DNA from: Bacteroidales bacterium
GTDB lineage: Bacteria > Bacteroidota > Bacteroidia > Bacteroidales > UBA932
Direction of reading: 5' to 3'
DNA length: 64,000 bases
Assembly (NCBI GenBank): GCA_017626555.1
Contig: JAGAIM010000129.1
Span: forward strand, 25,163-89,162
Under the pieces are notes generated by a model that worked only from the letters and a program-made list of their open reading frames with translations, made no database searches and was not told where the DNA came from. This document shows, piece after piece, positions 26,401-33,080 of the stretch (within the stretch, counting starts at the first letter, position 1; the number at the start of each line of letters is the position of its first letter). Position numbers and translations under genes: made by a program.

Positions 26401-26518
26401 CTGTCGTTTGTGCAGAAGCCACTACTGAGCCAATGCACAGGAACACCAGCATAACAGAAAGATACTGAATCTTTCTGAACAGACTGCGTGTCTGATTGTT
26501 AGCAGTATTAGTTTTCAT
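23468..26518 (-). CDS. SusC-like TonB-dependent transporter, ribose-type locus
   Basis: A 1016-residue outer-membrane transporter. After a longer signal region (MKTNTANNQTRSLFRKIQYL..., cleavage near VVASAQ, residue 37) come a carboxypeptidase-D-regulatory-like domain (TTVRGSVTDENGSPLVGVSV..., about 39-115), a plug with SVVIGYGTVKKKDILGSVSTV (TonB-linked signature) and RAANGVVIITTKKG, and a barrel ending FGLTFTF. The start ATG at 26518 is preceded by a long A/T-rich spacer typical of the phylum. It lies 18 bp downstream of the permease gene, so the set from rbsK through the BNR gene forms one minus-strand operon of nine genes. The transported substrate is unknown. Confidence 0.95.
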   Translation of the reverse strand: MKTNTANNQTRSLFRKIQYLSVMLVFLCIGSVVASAQTTVRGSVTDENGSPLVGVSVSTDVNGKKTGTATDLDGNYSISVQGGATLTFSFIGYLDETVNPEGRTDINVSMKPDTKLLDESVVIGYGTVKKKDILGSVSTVREQALDDRTTGNVIESMRGLTSGMKITSSGQPGSNASIVIRGLGSLTNNSPLFIVDGNYGGSEVGLNVEDIESIQVLKDASSAAIYGSRAANGVVIITTKKGTKGGLKVKFDSNVELNWLPRYDLMDAETYKLYDDRAYAEAMLQGVEGVTGYQNHFEANTDWQDEMLSMGVLQNYNVSLSGGSDDIRYYTSLNRMVDDGALYGTGYDKYGFRVNTSGRKGIFEFGENFFYTRSSRDNMGSSSWSNFITMPPTIPVYDANNPGGYGYGSSDRANTYALNPVAQENINESVNDEEYMYGNIFGQINLFKDVFKAKLNLAYKSYYGITNKLRKKGNWTMGQGDDAASVSSSMAKHHDILIEHTYTFDKTFGKHDVDAMVGMSYNRFHEETRSATKLDPLTVGDKYITSINAATGTTSATGGYTESALISYLGRINYAYADKYLVQITARRDGTSKLPQGNKWGNFYSGSVGWRISSEDFFDVPAINDLKIRANYGVLGNTNIGVWDYQSTINTAPRAVLGASDKVYVGMTQSNLTNNDLVWESKTTANVGIDMTAFRSRFTVAAEWFLSKSEDLLVYLPILWTTGNEGGAPATNAGSLQNTGVELELGWNDRKGDFSYAVNLNLSHVRNKVLSLGYGQTVYYTGTSISEIGKPLGMWYLYEMDGIFQSKEEVVAHQNSEGKIIQPNALPGDIRYVDYDDDGQIASTDRHIVGSPWPWLEMGLGVNLAYKGFALNLSGYGRFGQTVFNGARATAGDFNTNQNNFNGLKPWTQENPSTTHPRIIYGDTRNSRNDQDRWLEDGSFFRFSDISLSYSLPSSLISKIGFEQIKVSVIGKNLVTFTKYSGLDPEFADGGIYTLGYDGCSFPNPRSVSFGLTFTF

Positions 26519-26536
26519 ATTAAAAATAGGTAGTGA

Positions 26537-27538
26537 TTAGTTTCCAGAAACAATTATGAATGCAAGTCCTGAAACAAAGAACAGGAACATCACACCAAGG
26601 AGAGAGTAAACACTCTTGTTCGCTCCCTTGAACTCCTTCCAGATGAAGACACCCCAGAGAGCGGCAATCATCGGAGCACCCTGACCGAGGGCGTACGATA
26701 CAGCCGCACCGGCCTTACCTGAAGCGATGTAACTGAATGCTGTACCGAGACACCAGATAGCGCCACCGAGCATACCTACAAGGTGAGTCTTGGTGTTGCC
26801 CTTGAAATACTCGCTGTAAGAAACAGGCTCGCCGACGAAAGGCTTCTTCATCACGAAAGTGTTGAAGATGAAGTTGCTGAGAAGGACTCCCAATGAGAAG
26901 ATCACGATGGCGGTATATGGAGTTGCTTTGCCTGCTGCCGGAGCGGCGAAATTGTCAAGGTCCATAGCGGCAGCCACGAATCTATAGAAGAATGCCATAA
27001 GGGTTCCTGCAACAACTGCGAGGATGATACCCTTGTTTGCGCCTGCCTTCTTCTCCTTCTGAAGTTTACCGGAGGCTATACCGTTGCAGACGATAGCGAC
27101 AACGATAAGAGCCACTCCGATAAAGAGTGTCATAGGATCACCCTTAGGTGCTCCGATATAATTTACAATAGTGCCGAGCACTAACGAGATACCAACTCCG
27201 AGAGGAAAAGCAACAGCCATTCCGGCAATCGATGTAGATGCCGAAAGGAGAATGTTGGATGCATTGAAAATGATACCTCCGAGGATGATGCTGCCAATGT
27301 TCTTCGCAGATACCTGAACGATATCCTCAAGGAAAGGCCGACCCTCTGTTCCGAAACTTCCCATAGTAAACGCTATAAGAAGAGCGAAAAGTACCATACC
27401 GATCACATAATCCCAGTAGAAAAGTTCATATCTCCAACTTTTCGCTGCCATTTTCTGTGTGTTGCCCCAAGAACCCCAACAGAGCATAGTAATGAAGCAG
27501 AATACTACTGCTAATAGATAATTGCTTACGATAAACAT
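26537..27538 (-). CDS. DMT-superfamily permease, probable ribose or nucleoside-sugar importer
   Basis: A 333-residue inner-membrane protein with about ten hydrophobic helices. It starts MFIVSNYLLAVVFCFITMLCWGSWGNTQK and has internal GxxxG-rich helices (NIGSIILGGIIFNASNILLS, GMAVAFPLGVGISLVLGTI) and a C-terminal SYALGQGAPMIAALWGVFIWKEFKG, the layout of glucose/rhamnose/ureide-type DMT permeases. Similar permeases sit next to ribokinase in the ribose loci of Bacteroides. It is encoded 19 bp after rbsK and 18 bp before susC2, so it most likely carries the monosaccharide from the periplasm to RbsK. Annotation pipelines often label this group multidrug transporter, which the context does not support. 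Confidence 0.8.
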   Translation of the reverse strand: MFIVSNYLLAVVFCFITMLCWGSWGNTQKMAAKSWRYELFYWDYVIGMVLFALLIAFTMGSFGTEGRPFLEDIVQVSAKNIGSIILGGIIFNASNILLSASTSIAGMAVAFPLGVGISLVLGTIVNYIGAPKGDPMTLFIGVALIVVAIVCNGIASGKLQKEKKAGANKGIILAVVAGTLMAFFYRFVAAAMDLDNFAAPAAGKATPYTAIVIFSLGVLLSNFIFNTFVMKKPFVGEPVSYSEYFKGNTKTHLVGMLGGAIWCLGTAFSYIASGKAGAAVSYALGQGAPMIAALWGVFIWKEFKGANKSVYSLLGVMFLFFVSGLAFIIVSGN

Positions 27539-27557
27539 ATTGATTGTTAATTAGTGG

Positions 27558-28451
27558 TTATTCAAGTTCTGATGCAAAAGGTATTGAAGCCTGGGCACCT
27601 GGTCGTGTCACAGCAATGGCTGATGCATCTGTAGCATACTTCATCGCTTCAACGAAACCCTTACCTTTTGAAAGAGCAACGCAAAGGGCTCCGTTATAAG
27701 TATCACCGGCTGCCACGGTATCGACTGTCTCCACTTTCTGGGCAGGCACGATCACTGTTCCTTCCTCGTTATAGAGCATCGAACCCTTGTCGCCCAATGT
27801 AATGATGACATTCTTCACGCCCTTATTATAAAGAACGGCAGCGTTGGTGACATCATCGTCTGTCGCAGCATCTCCACAAAGAAAACGGCACTCTGTTTCA
27901 TTTGGTGTAAGTGCATAAAGTTTAGAAAGGAGAGAATCCTCAAGAGGACAGGCAGGAGCAGGATTCAGGATGACCTTTACTCCGGCGGTATAGGCTATAT
28001 CGGTGGCATATCCCACAACCTCCATAGGAACCTCAAGTTGCATAAGAAGATACTCCGAAGATTTTATCATATCTTCGAAAGGCTTTAGGTCGGCAACAGT
28101 CATTGCTCCGTTGGCTCCCGGCATAACAATGATCATATTGTCCCCATTGTCATCCACGCAGATCCACGCGGATCCCGACTGCACCGAGGAGTCTATGATG
28201 ATACCGTCAGTACCAAGACCCTCTTCTGCGAAATGTTCTGCCATAAGTTTTCCATTCGCATCGGCTCCCAGTTTTGTAATAAAGTTCAAATCACCCCCCA
28301 GACGGGCGACCGCTACTGCCTGGTTAGCACCCTTTCCTCCAAATGACATCATTACATCTCCACCGAAAATAGTCTCACCCTTGACGGGTATATGTGAAGT
28401 TCTGACGGTCAGATCCATATTGGAACTACCTATTACAGTAATTTTGCTCAT
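27558..28451 (-). CDS. rbsK: Ribokinase
   Basis: A 297-residue PfkB-family kinase that makes ribose-5-phosphate from ribose and ATP. The ribokinase N-terminal signature GSSNMDLTVRTSHIPVKGET and GGKGANQAVAVARLG (38-52) are intact, as is NPAPA (163-167) and PNETE (183-187). The anion-hole/catalytic motif reads DTVAAGDTYNGA (244-255) with base Asp250; most ribokinases have GAGD, so Gly-to-Ala here is a mild variation. It is the first gene of the long operon, with leader of about 50 nt from a predicted promoter at 28508-28515. That promoter overlaps an operator for the divergently encoded LacI protein, so induction by ribose or a derivative is likely. Confidence 0.93.
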   Translation of the reverse strand: MSKITVIGSSNMDLTVRTSHIPVKGETIFGGDVMMSFGGKGANQAVAVARLGGDLNFITKLGADANGKLMAEHFAEEGLGTDGIIIDSSVQSGSAWICVDDNGDNMIIVMPGANGAMTVADLKPFEDMIKSSEYLLMQLEVPMEVVGYATDIAYTAGVKVILNPAPACPLEDSLLSKLYALTPNETECRFLCGDAATDDDVTNAAVLYNKGVKNVIITLGDKGSMLYNEEGTVIVPAQKVETVDTVAAGDTYNGALCVALSKGKGFVEAMKYATDASAIAVTRPGAQASIPFASELE

Positions 28452-28507
28452 ATATTTTTAGTGTTAATGGTGGTTATCTGTTTGGCTAATCCGCACAATC
28501 GTTTGAG

Positions 28508-28515
28508 CAAAAATA
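28508..28515 (-). promoter_or_regulatory. -7 promoter element of the rbsK operon
   Basis: TATTTTTG on the minus strand matches TAnnTTTG; transcription would start near 28501. It overlaps the operator box at 28503-28510. No strong -33 TTG is seen, which suits a regulated promoter. Confidence 0.5.
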
Positions 28516-28591
28516 GAAGATTTCTATTTAAGAACTATAAATGTTATGCAGTTTTGTTAAGAAAAAGCCATATTTTTCTGCGCAAAGCCGC

Positions 28592-28620
28592 TTGTTTTTG
28601 AGCAATATTGACTACTTTTG
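28592..28620 (+). promoter_or_regulatory. Promoter of the LacI-type regulator gene
   Basis: TTG (28592-28594), an 18-nt spacer and TACTTTTG (28613-28620) fit the Bacteroidetes promoter. The start point would be about 12 nt before the ATG at 28639, and the -7 element runs into the TTGCGCAA box. Confidence 0.6.
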
Positions 28621-28638
28621 CGCAATAACGACTGCATT

Positions 28639-29655
28639 ATGAAAGAGACATTGACTACCATTTCCGAAAGGACAGGTTTTTCCATCACTACTATATCCCG
28701 TGTTTTGAGCGGAAAATCAAAGAAATACCGCATCAGCGAAAAAACCAGCGAGTTTATTCTCAAGGAAGCGAAAAAGTGCAATTATTCTCCAAATATAATT
28801 GCGCAGAACTTGCGCACAAACAAGACTGATACTATAGGTGTCCTGATGCCGTCAGTTGCCAATCCGTATTTCGCAGAAATGGCAAGTGTTATCATCGCAG
28901 AAGCGAACTGTAGAAAATATACATCAATCGTGATAGACTCGATGGAGGATGAGGAAAATCAGAAGAAGAATCTTGCCACTCTCATAGCAAGAAAGGTAGA
29001 TGGGATAATCGCTGCCCCGTGCGGTTCTGACCCGACCCTTTTCGAGGAGATACAGAAGATGCAGATCCCTCTGGTACTGATCGACAGATTCTTTGCCGGC
29101 AGCCATATCTCGTATGTGACCACAAATAATTATCTCGGTGGAGTTGAAGGTACGAATATGCTGATAAGAAATGGGCATAAGAATATTGCGTGCATTCAGG
29201 GAGCGAAGAACTCTATGCCAAACAAAAAGCGCGTTGCAGGCTATATGGAGGCTCTCAGAGTTGCAGGACTTCAGGATAACGCCATTATTGTCGGTGATGA
29301 ATTTTCCATCCAGAACGGATATATGGAAACGAAGTTGCTTCTGGGGCGCAAGCCAAGGCCTACGGCGATATTCTCCCTCAGCAACACCATCGGACTTGGC
29401 GCATTGAAGGCCATTAGAGAGGCCGGTCTCAATATTCCTGATGACATTTCCATTATCTCATTTGACAACAATATCTATATGGACTATCTGACTCCTCCTA
29501 TCAGCAGGATGGGGCAGCCGGTGGAAGAAATGGCGAAACTTGCCGTCAGACTGCTAATGGAGTGCATTGAGTCAAAGAGAAACTTATGTACGCAACTCGA
29601 ACTTTCGCCCGAACTGATATCAAGAGATTCTGTAAAGAACATCAGTTCAATCTGA
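28639..29655 (+). CDS. LacI family transcriptional regulator of the ribose/nucleoside operon
   Basis: The ATG at 28639 (MKETLTTISERTGF, 338 residues) is chosen; an upstream TTG in frame lies within the promoter. The N-terminal helix-turn-helix reads TTISERTGFSITTISRVLSGKSKKYRISEKT, with a slightly long hinge segment, then YSPNIIAQNLRTNKTDTIGVLMPSVANPYF leads into the periplasmic-binding-protein-like effector domain (about 60-330), with GIIAAPCGSDP, LIDRFF and ISIISFDN as usual landmarks. LacI regulators normally repress until a sugar or sugar phosphate binds. Divergent placement from rbsK and the four TTGMGCAA boxes between them indicate that it controls the ribose operon and itself. Effector identity is unknown. 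Confidence 0.92.
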   Translation: MKETLTTISERTGFSITTISRVLSGKSKKYRISEKTSEFILKEAKKCNYSPNIIAQNLRTNKTDTIGVLMPSVANPYFAEMASVIIAEANCRKYTSIVIDSMEDEENQKKNLATLIARKVDGIIAAPCGSDPTLFEEIQKMQIPLVLIDRFFAGSHISYVTTNNYLGGVEGTNMLIRNGHKNIACIQGAKNSMPNKKRVAGYMEALRVAGLQDNAIIVGDEFSIQNGYMETKLLLGRKPRPTAIFSLSNTIGLGALKAIREAGLNIPDDISIISFDNNIYMDYLTPPISRMGQPVEEMAKLAVRLLMECIESKRNLCTQLELSPELISRDSVKNISSI

Positions 29656-29673
29656 TCATAAAGGAACAGTATC

Positions 29674-31110
29674 TTACCGAATTTCTATATATGCATCATA
29701 TTCGGCTGTAAATGCCAGTTTTATATATTTTGCATCGATATCGAAAACCATCAGATCCACAAAGGCATCGTGGTTTGTATTGGCCCACGCAGGAGTGTCC
29801 CTGATGCAGTCAAGTGTCCATTTTCCACCATCTTCTGACGTGAATATGAATAATTTCGATGGAGGAACAATGCCGTCCTTATGCGAGTTGAGCATACGTA
29901 TGACAAGTTCAGGACCTTTGTGCTCAAGTATCACCTCGTGAGTACCGGGGGTATATCGTGTCCATCGTGGATCTGAAATATCCTCGGTCGCTGCCGTGCC
30001 GCGTTTGCCAAGGAAGAATTCTTCTGCCAGTTTCCAGTCCCTGCCGCCTGCGAGCCAGTCCATATAATCCTCATAGAAATCGGCTGACCAATGCGGCTGT
30101 CCCAGTTGGTAAGGTGATGACGGGTCTTCCACCAGACCGCAGAATACGAATGAGATGATCTTTTCCGCTCCACCGGCTGTGGCTGCCGCCTGTTGCGAGA
30201 GGAAACGGCTGAACGGAGCCGGAACCAAGGCTGAAGAGCGGTCATTTGTGCCCTTCTCCCAAGCGAATGACTCGCAGTTAGCCCACATCGCGACGCCGGT
30301 CTTGTCGTGGATTGCACGCAGTTTCTTCCAGTTTTCGCGCTGGCGTGTAAGCGGATATCTTTCGCGGACACATCCCACTTCGTCCTGGTATGCGATTATA
30401 TCCACCTTCAGACGCGAAAGTTGCTGCTCATAACGCGGATCATCGAAATCGGAATTGAATATTCCGTATGGTGATATGAGGATCTTTGCAGCAGGTGTCA
30501 GTTCGCGTGCACGATCAGTCAGAGCATTCACGGCCTCGACGGCATAGTCGGTCAGAACAGGCCCAAGACAGTCCTCTACTGGCAGATACCAGCCATAGAA
30601 TGCAGGATGATCCCCATATATGCCGGCAAGTTCCTCCATCATTTGGATCTGGCGGCCTTTTATCTTCGGGTCACGCAGGTTGTCATCCTGATCCTTCGCC
30701 CATCCTGTGCTCATAAATACCTTCATCCCGTGCTCGGCGGCTGCATCCATTATTGCGTCAACAGGGCTCTTTCTCCACTCAGGGTAGTGCCGTCCCATCA
30801 GTCCGGACGGATAATATGCCTTCTGTTCATTCGCTACCGACATAAAGACAAGATATTCCATACCCATCTTCTTCATTTCTGCGACCTTTGCCGCCCACAT
30901 CTGAGGGTCGGTATTGTCGATGTGCGGAGGGTTGGTGTATTTGTTGCGTACATCCTGATATGGAAGATTGATGAATGTACCTGTCACAGGCAGGACTTCA
31001 TCCACTTCCGTTTTCTGCGTACAGCAGTTGTCCGACTGCCCTCCCGGATGGCCGCATCCGCTTAATGCAAATGCTGCAGCCAATGCCAATGCTATTATTC
31101 TGATCTTCAT
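29674..31110 (-). CDS. DUF4434 domain lipoprotein, glycoside-hydrolase-like TIM barrel
   Basis: A 478-residue lipoprotein (ALSGCGH, Cys19). Residues about 40-330 resemble the DUF4434 barrel: GTFINLPYQD, MKKMGMEYLVFMSVANEQKAYYP, HGMKVFMSTGWAK, HPAFYGWYLPVED (a Glu in the position often catalytic in such barrels) and VAMWANCESFAWE. The C-terminal part (about 340-478, with KGPELVIRMLNSHKDGIVPPSKLFIFTSEDGGKW) is a galactose-binding-like beta-sandwich, probably for glycans. Activity is not established for the family. It is convergent with the LacI-type gene (18-bp gap) and separated from the GalNAc operon by a strong terminator, so it may be an independent gene; its membership in the ribose locus is uncertain. 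Confidence 0.75.
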   Translation of the reverse strand: MKIRIIALALAAAFALSGCGHPGGQSDNCCTQKTEVDEVLPVTGTFINLPYQDVRNKYTNPPHIDNTDPQMWAAKVAEMKKMGMEYLVFMSVANEQKAYYPSGLMGRHYPEWRKSPVDAIMDAAAEHGMKVFMSTGWAKDQDDNLRDPKIKGRQIQMMEELAGIYGDHPAFYGWYLPVEDCLGPVLTDYAVEAVNALTDRARELTPAAKILISPYGIFNSDFDDPRYEQQLSRLKVDIIAYQDEVGCVRERYPLTRQRENWKKLRAIHDKTGVAMWANCESFAWEKGTNDRSSALVPAPFSRFLSQQAAATAGGAEKIISFVFCGLVEDPSSPYQLGQPHWSADFYEDYMDWLAGGRDWKLAEEFFLGKRGTAATEDISDPRWTRYTPGTHEVILEHKGPELVIRMLNSHKDGIVPPSKLFIFTSEDGGKWTLDCIRDTPAWANTNHDAFVDLMVFDIDAKYIKLAFTAEYDAYIEIR

Positions 31111-31271
31111 CTCCGACAGTTGATTACAATGATTGTGTTACAAAAATAACAACTTTTTCTTATTTGCAGAAATCGGTCTGTCTTCAATTAAAAACCGTGT
31201 AAACAATAGCCAGTTTCATTATCATCCAGTCCCTAGCCAGAAAAAGCCCCAGTTCTATGGCCATCCCTATC

Positions 31272-31327
31272 AAAAAGCATCGTGTGGCCAGAAAAACCGC
31301 TATATTTCTGGCCACACGATGTTTTCT
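31272..31327 (-). terminator. Strong hairpin terminator of the NahK-led end of the GalNAc operon
   Basis: A perfect 17-bp stem: CATCGTGTGGCCAGAAA (31278-31294) with its complement (31305-31321), loop of 10 nt. On the minus strand a run of five T follows (31276-31272), 35-80 bp after the stop codon of the gene ending at 31357. The flanking A/T runs would also let it work on the plus strand. The rest of the 246-bp gap 31111-31356 shows nothing else clear. Confidence 0.85.
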
Positions 31328-31356
31328 GTCACTGATGGTGTGACAGCAGGTTCAGG

Positions 31357-32430
31357 TTATGAGAGTGCTTTGATGATTTCGCACATACGGTCATACTGCC
31401 TTTCCATACTCTGGAGAAGTTTGTACTGCGCCTTTGTCCTGACAAGGTTATGCTCCGGATATGCCGTCTTGTAATATTTGTCCCCATCGATGTAGTCCAT
31501 AAGGAAGCGGAGAACCTGCTCGAAGGTAATGTACCTTGCCGAGAAAGCAAGCCAGTCCAATTCGCTCTGTACCATCGAATTTCTCTGCTCGTGCAGATAG
31601 CCCTTGGCGTATGCCTCGAACATTTCGATGCTCATCTCCACATTGTCGAGATCGCGCTCGTCCTCTGCGCCGGTGTTGGTGTATGAACGGATGGCATCAC
31701 CGAAATCGTTGAGCGAGGTTGATGACATAACGGTGTCGAGATCGATCATACAGAGCATACTGCCGTCAGCCTTGTTGAAAAGGATGTTGCTGATCTTGGT
31801 GTCGTTATGGGTCACGTGCATAGGGATAGTTCCATCCTCTACAAGAGCCCAGAAATCCAGCATTTCTTTTCTGCGTGACTCGATCCAGGATATCTCCTCC
31901 TTCAGTTCTGCAACTCTGCCCACAGGGTCTGCTGCAATGGTCTCATCCCACTGCTGGAAACGCCAGCGGATGTTGTGGAATCCTTTGATGGTCTCGTTGA
32001 GCGGCTTGTCGAAGTCGGCAAGAAGAGCCTGGAAACGGCCAGTTCCGAGTCCTCCCTGATAAGCCAGTTCCGGAGTATCCGCCCTGACTGGTGAGGTGGT
32101 GTCAGGAATGAACAGGCATACAGCCCAATAGTTCTCTCCATCCTGCACATAAAGTTTTCCGTCCTTTGCAGGGATTACGGTCAGCGTCTCACGGAGCGGA
32201 TCTGCTACCTTGGCCTTGATGTGCTCTGTGACAGCCTTGATGTTATCCATCATACCTGGAACGTCAGGGAAGATGATATGGTTCTTGCGCTGAAGGATAT
32301 AGTTTGGAGCATCCCCCTCGGTCTTTATGACAAATGTGTCGTTGATAAAGCCCTCACCGAGCGGCTTTATTTCTGCTATAACGCCCTCAAGATCGAATTG
32401 AAGGGCAATATTCATAAGTCTTTCTTTCAT
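31357..32430 (-). CDS. NahK-like phosphotransferase (N-acetylhexosamine 1-kinase family)
   Basis: A 357-residue cytoplasmic kinase of the aminoglycoside-phosphotransferase fold. The start of the domain (PLGEGFINDTFVI) is the ATP loop, HNDTKISNILF (208-218, Asp210) is the catalytic loop and IDLDTV (229-234) binds metal. RWRFQQWDETIA and LDWLAFSARYITFEQVLRFLMDYIDGDKYY resemble N-acetylhexosamine 1-kinases, which make GlcNAc-1-P or GalNAc-1-P. This matches its operon (GH109-like, GH36-like) and the phosphohexomutase and nucleotidyltransferase genes at 60804-63213, which together would let hexosamine-1-phosphates enter UDP-sugar metabolism. The start at 32430 is 1 bp from the preceding stop codon; an ATG at 32412 is the alternative. 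Specificity is inferred. Confidence 0.8.
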   Translation of the reverse strand: MKERLMNIALQFDLEGVIAEIKPLGEGFINDTFVIKTEGDAPNYILQRKNHIIFPDVPGMMDNIKAVTEHIKAKVADPLRETLTVIPAKDGKLYVQDGENYWAVCLFIPDTTSPVRADTPELAYQGGLGTGRFQALLADFDKPLNETIKGFHNIRWRFQQWDETIAADPVGRVAELKEEISWIESRRKEMLDFWALVEDGTIPMHVTHNDTKISNILFNKADGSMLCMIDLDTVMSSTSLNDFGDAIRSYTNTGAEDERDLDNVEMSIEMFEAYAKGYLHEQRNSMVQSELDWLAFSARYITFEQVLRFLMDYIDGDKYYKTAYPEHNLVRTKAQYKLLQSMERQYDRMCEIIKALS

Positions 32431-32431
32431 C

Positions 32432-33070
32432 TTATCGGTTTTTAGTCATTGTTAATTCTCCGAAGAATTCCGGGCAGTGGAATTCCGGTGCAGGCCGGTC
32501 TATAGGAGACCAACTGAGGAAATGCGGTTCTCTGCACATATCGCCGCATTTGTAGAAATTCGCCCTCAGTGACTCCGGCGCTTCCGACAGTCCGAGCAGG
32601 GAAAATGGAATAATCTCAGCCATCCACCACTCTGCTTCGTCCTTGTCTGTGTGTTCGTGAGCCAGCGATCCGAATGTCTTGAATTGTGCCATCCGTTCAT
32701 TGTCAAACAGTTCGAAGTCTGTTTTTGACTTTCTTTTCGCGGCCAGACGTGTTCCGATGCAGTTCACCTCGAAGTTGTAATATCCCTCTCTGGAAGGATC
32801 TGCAATGAACACTTCGACGCAACTGTCGTTCCACACCTCTCCGTGGTCGGAAAGTTCAAAGCCGCGGGCGTGCTTCTCTTTGACAGTGAAAAGTACGGCA
32901 AGCGCCTTGTCGGAATATGCAATACGGAAAGTGACGGATGGTGCGTATGGATAGGATTCCCAGTTTACGCAGTCCACGTTGTTCGCTTCCATATCTGACA
33001 AAGTCTTGAACACTGCCTCTTCGGGCAGATGTTCAAGACCGGACACATAATTCAGTATAATGTTTTTCAT
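32432..33070 (-). CDS. CBM9-like domain protein without signal peptide
   Basis: The ATG at 33070 (MKNIILNYVSGLEHL) gives 212 residues; a longer frame upstream overlaps the previous stop codon. The whole protein is one carbohydrate-binding family 9-like beta-sandwich: SVTFRIAYSDKALAVLFTVKEKHAR, VWNDSCVEVFIADPSREGYYNFEVNCIGT, then EWWMAEIIPFSLLGL and a C-terminal FLSWSPIDRPAPEFHCPEFFGELTM. Related proteins are usually exported, but no signal is seen here, so it seems cytoplasmic or the start is misjudged. It sits between the GH109-like gene (10 bp) and the NahK-like gene (1 bp) and is surely co-transcribed. The function of such stand-alone domains is unknown. Confidence 0.75.
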   Translation of the reverse strand: MKNIILNYVSGLEHLPEEAVFKTLSDMEANNVDCVNWESYPYAPSVTFRIAYSDKALAVLFTVKEKHARGFELSDHGEVWNDSCVEVFIADPSREGYYNFEVNCIGTRLAAKRKSKTDFELFDNERMAQFKTFGSLAHEHTDKDEAEWWMAEIIPFSLLGLSEAPESLRANFYKCGDMCREPHFLSWSPIDRPAPEFHCPEFFGELTMTKNR

Positions 33071-33080
33071 TTCAGAAGTC

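Larger units (their letters stand above)
28503..28625. promoter_or_regulatory. Four TTGMGCAA operator boxes between rbsK and lacI-type regulator
   Basis: TTGAGCAA at 28503-28510, CTGCGCAA at 28578-28585, TTGAGCAA at 28598-28605 and TTGCGCAA at 28618-28625. The last three start exactly 20 bp apart, about two helical turns. The full palindrome TTGCGCAA has the central CG typical of LacI-family operators. The first box overlaps the rbsK -7 element and the last overlaps the -7 element of the regulator gene, so bound protein would block both promoters and the regulator would control itself. Confidence 0.7.

Noticed and set aside
26537-27538. Calling the DMT permease a multidrug transporter
   Set aside because: Its place between rbsK and susC2 and its resemblance to sugar-type DMT permeases make sugar import more likely.
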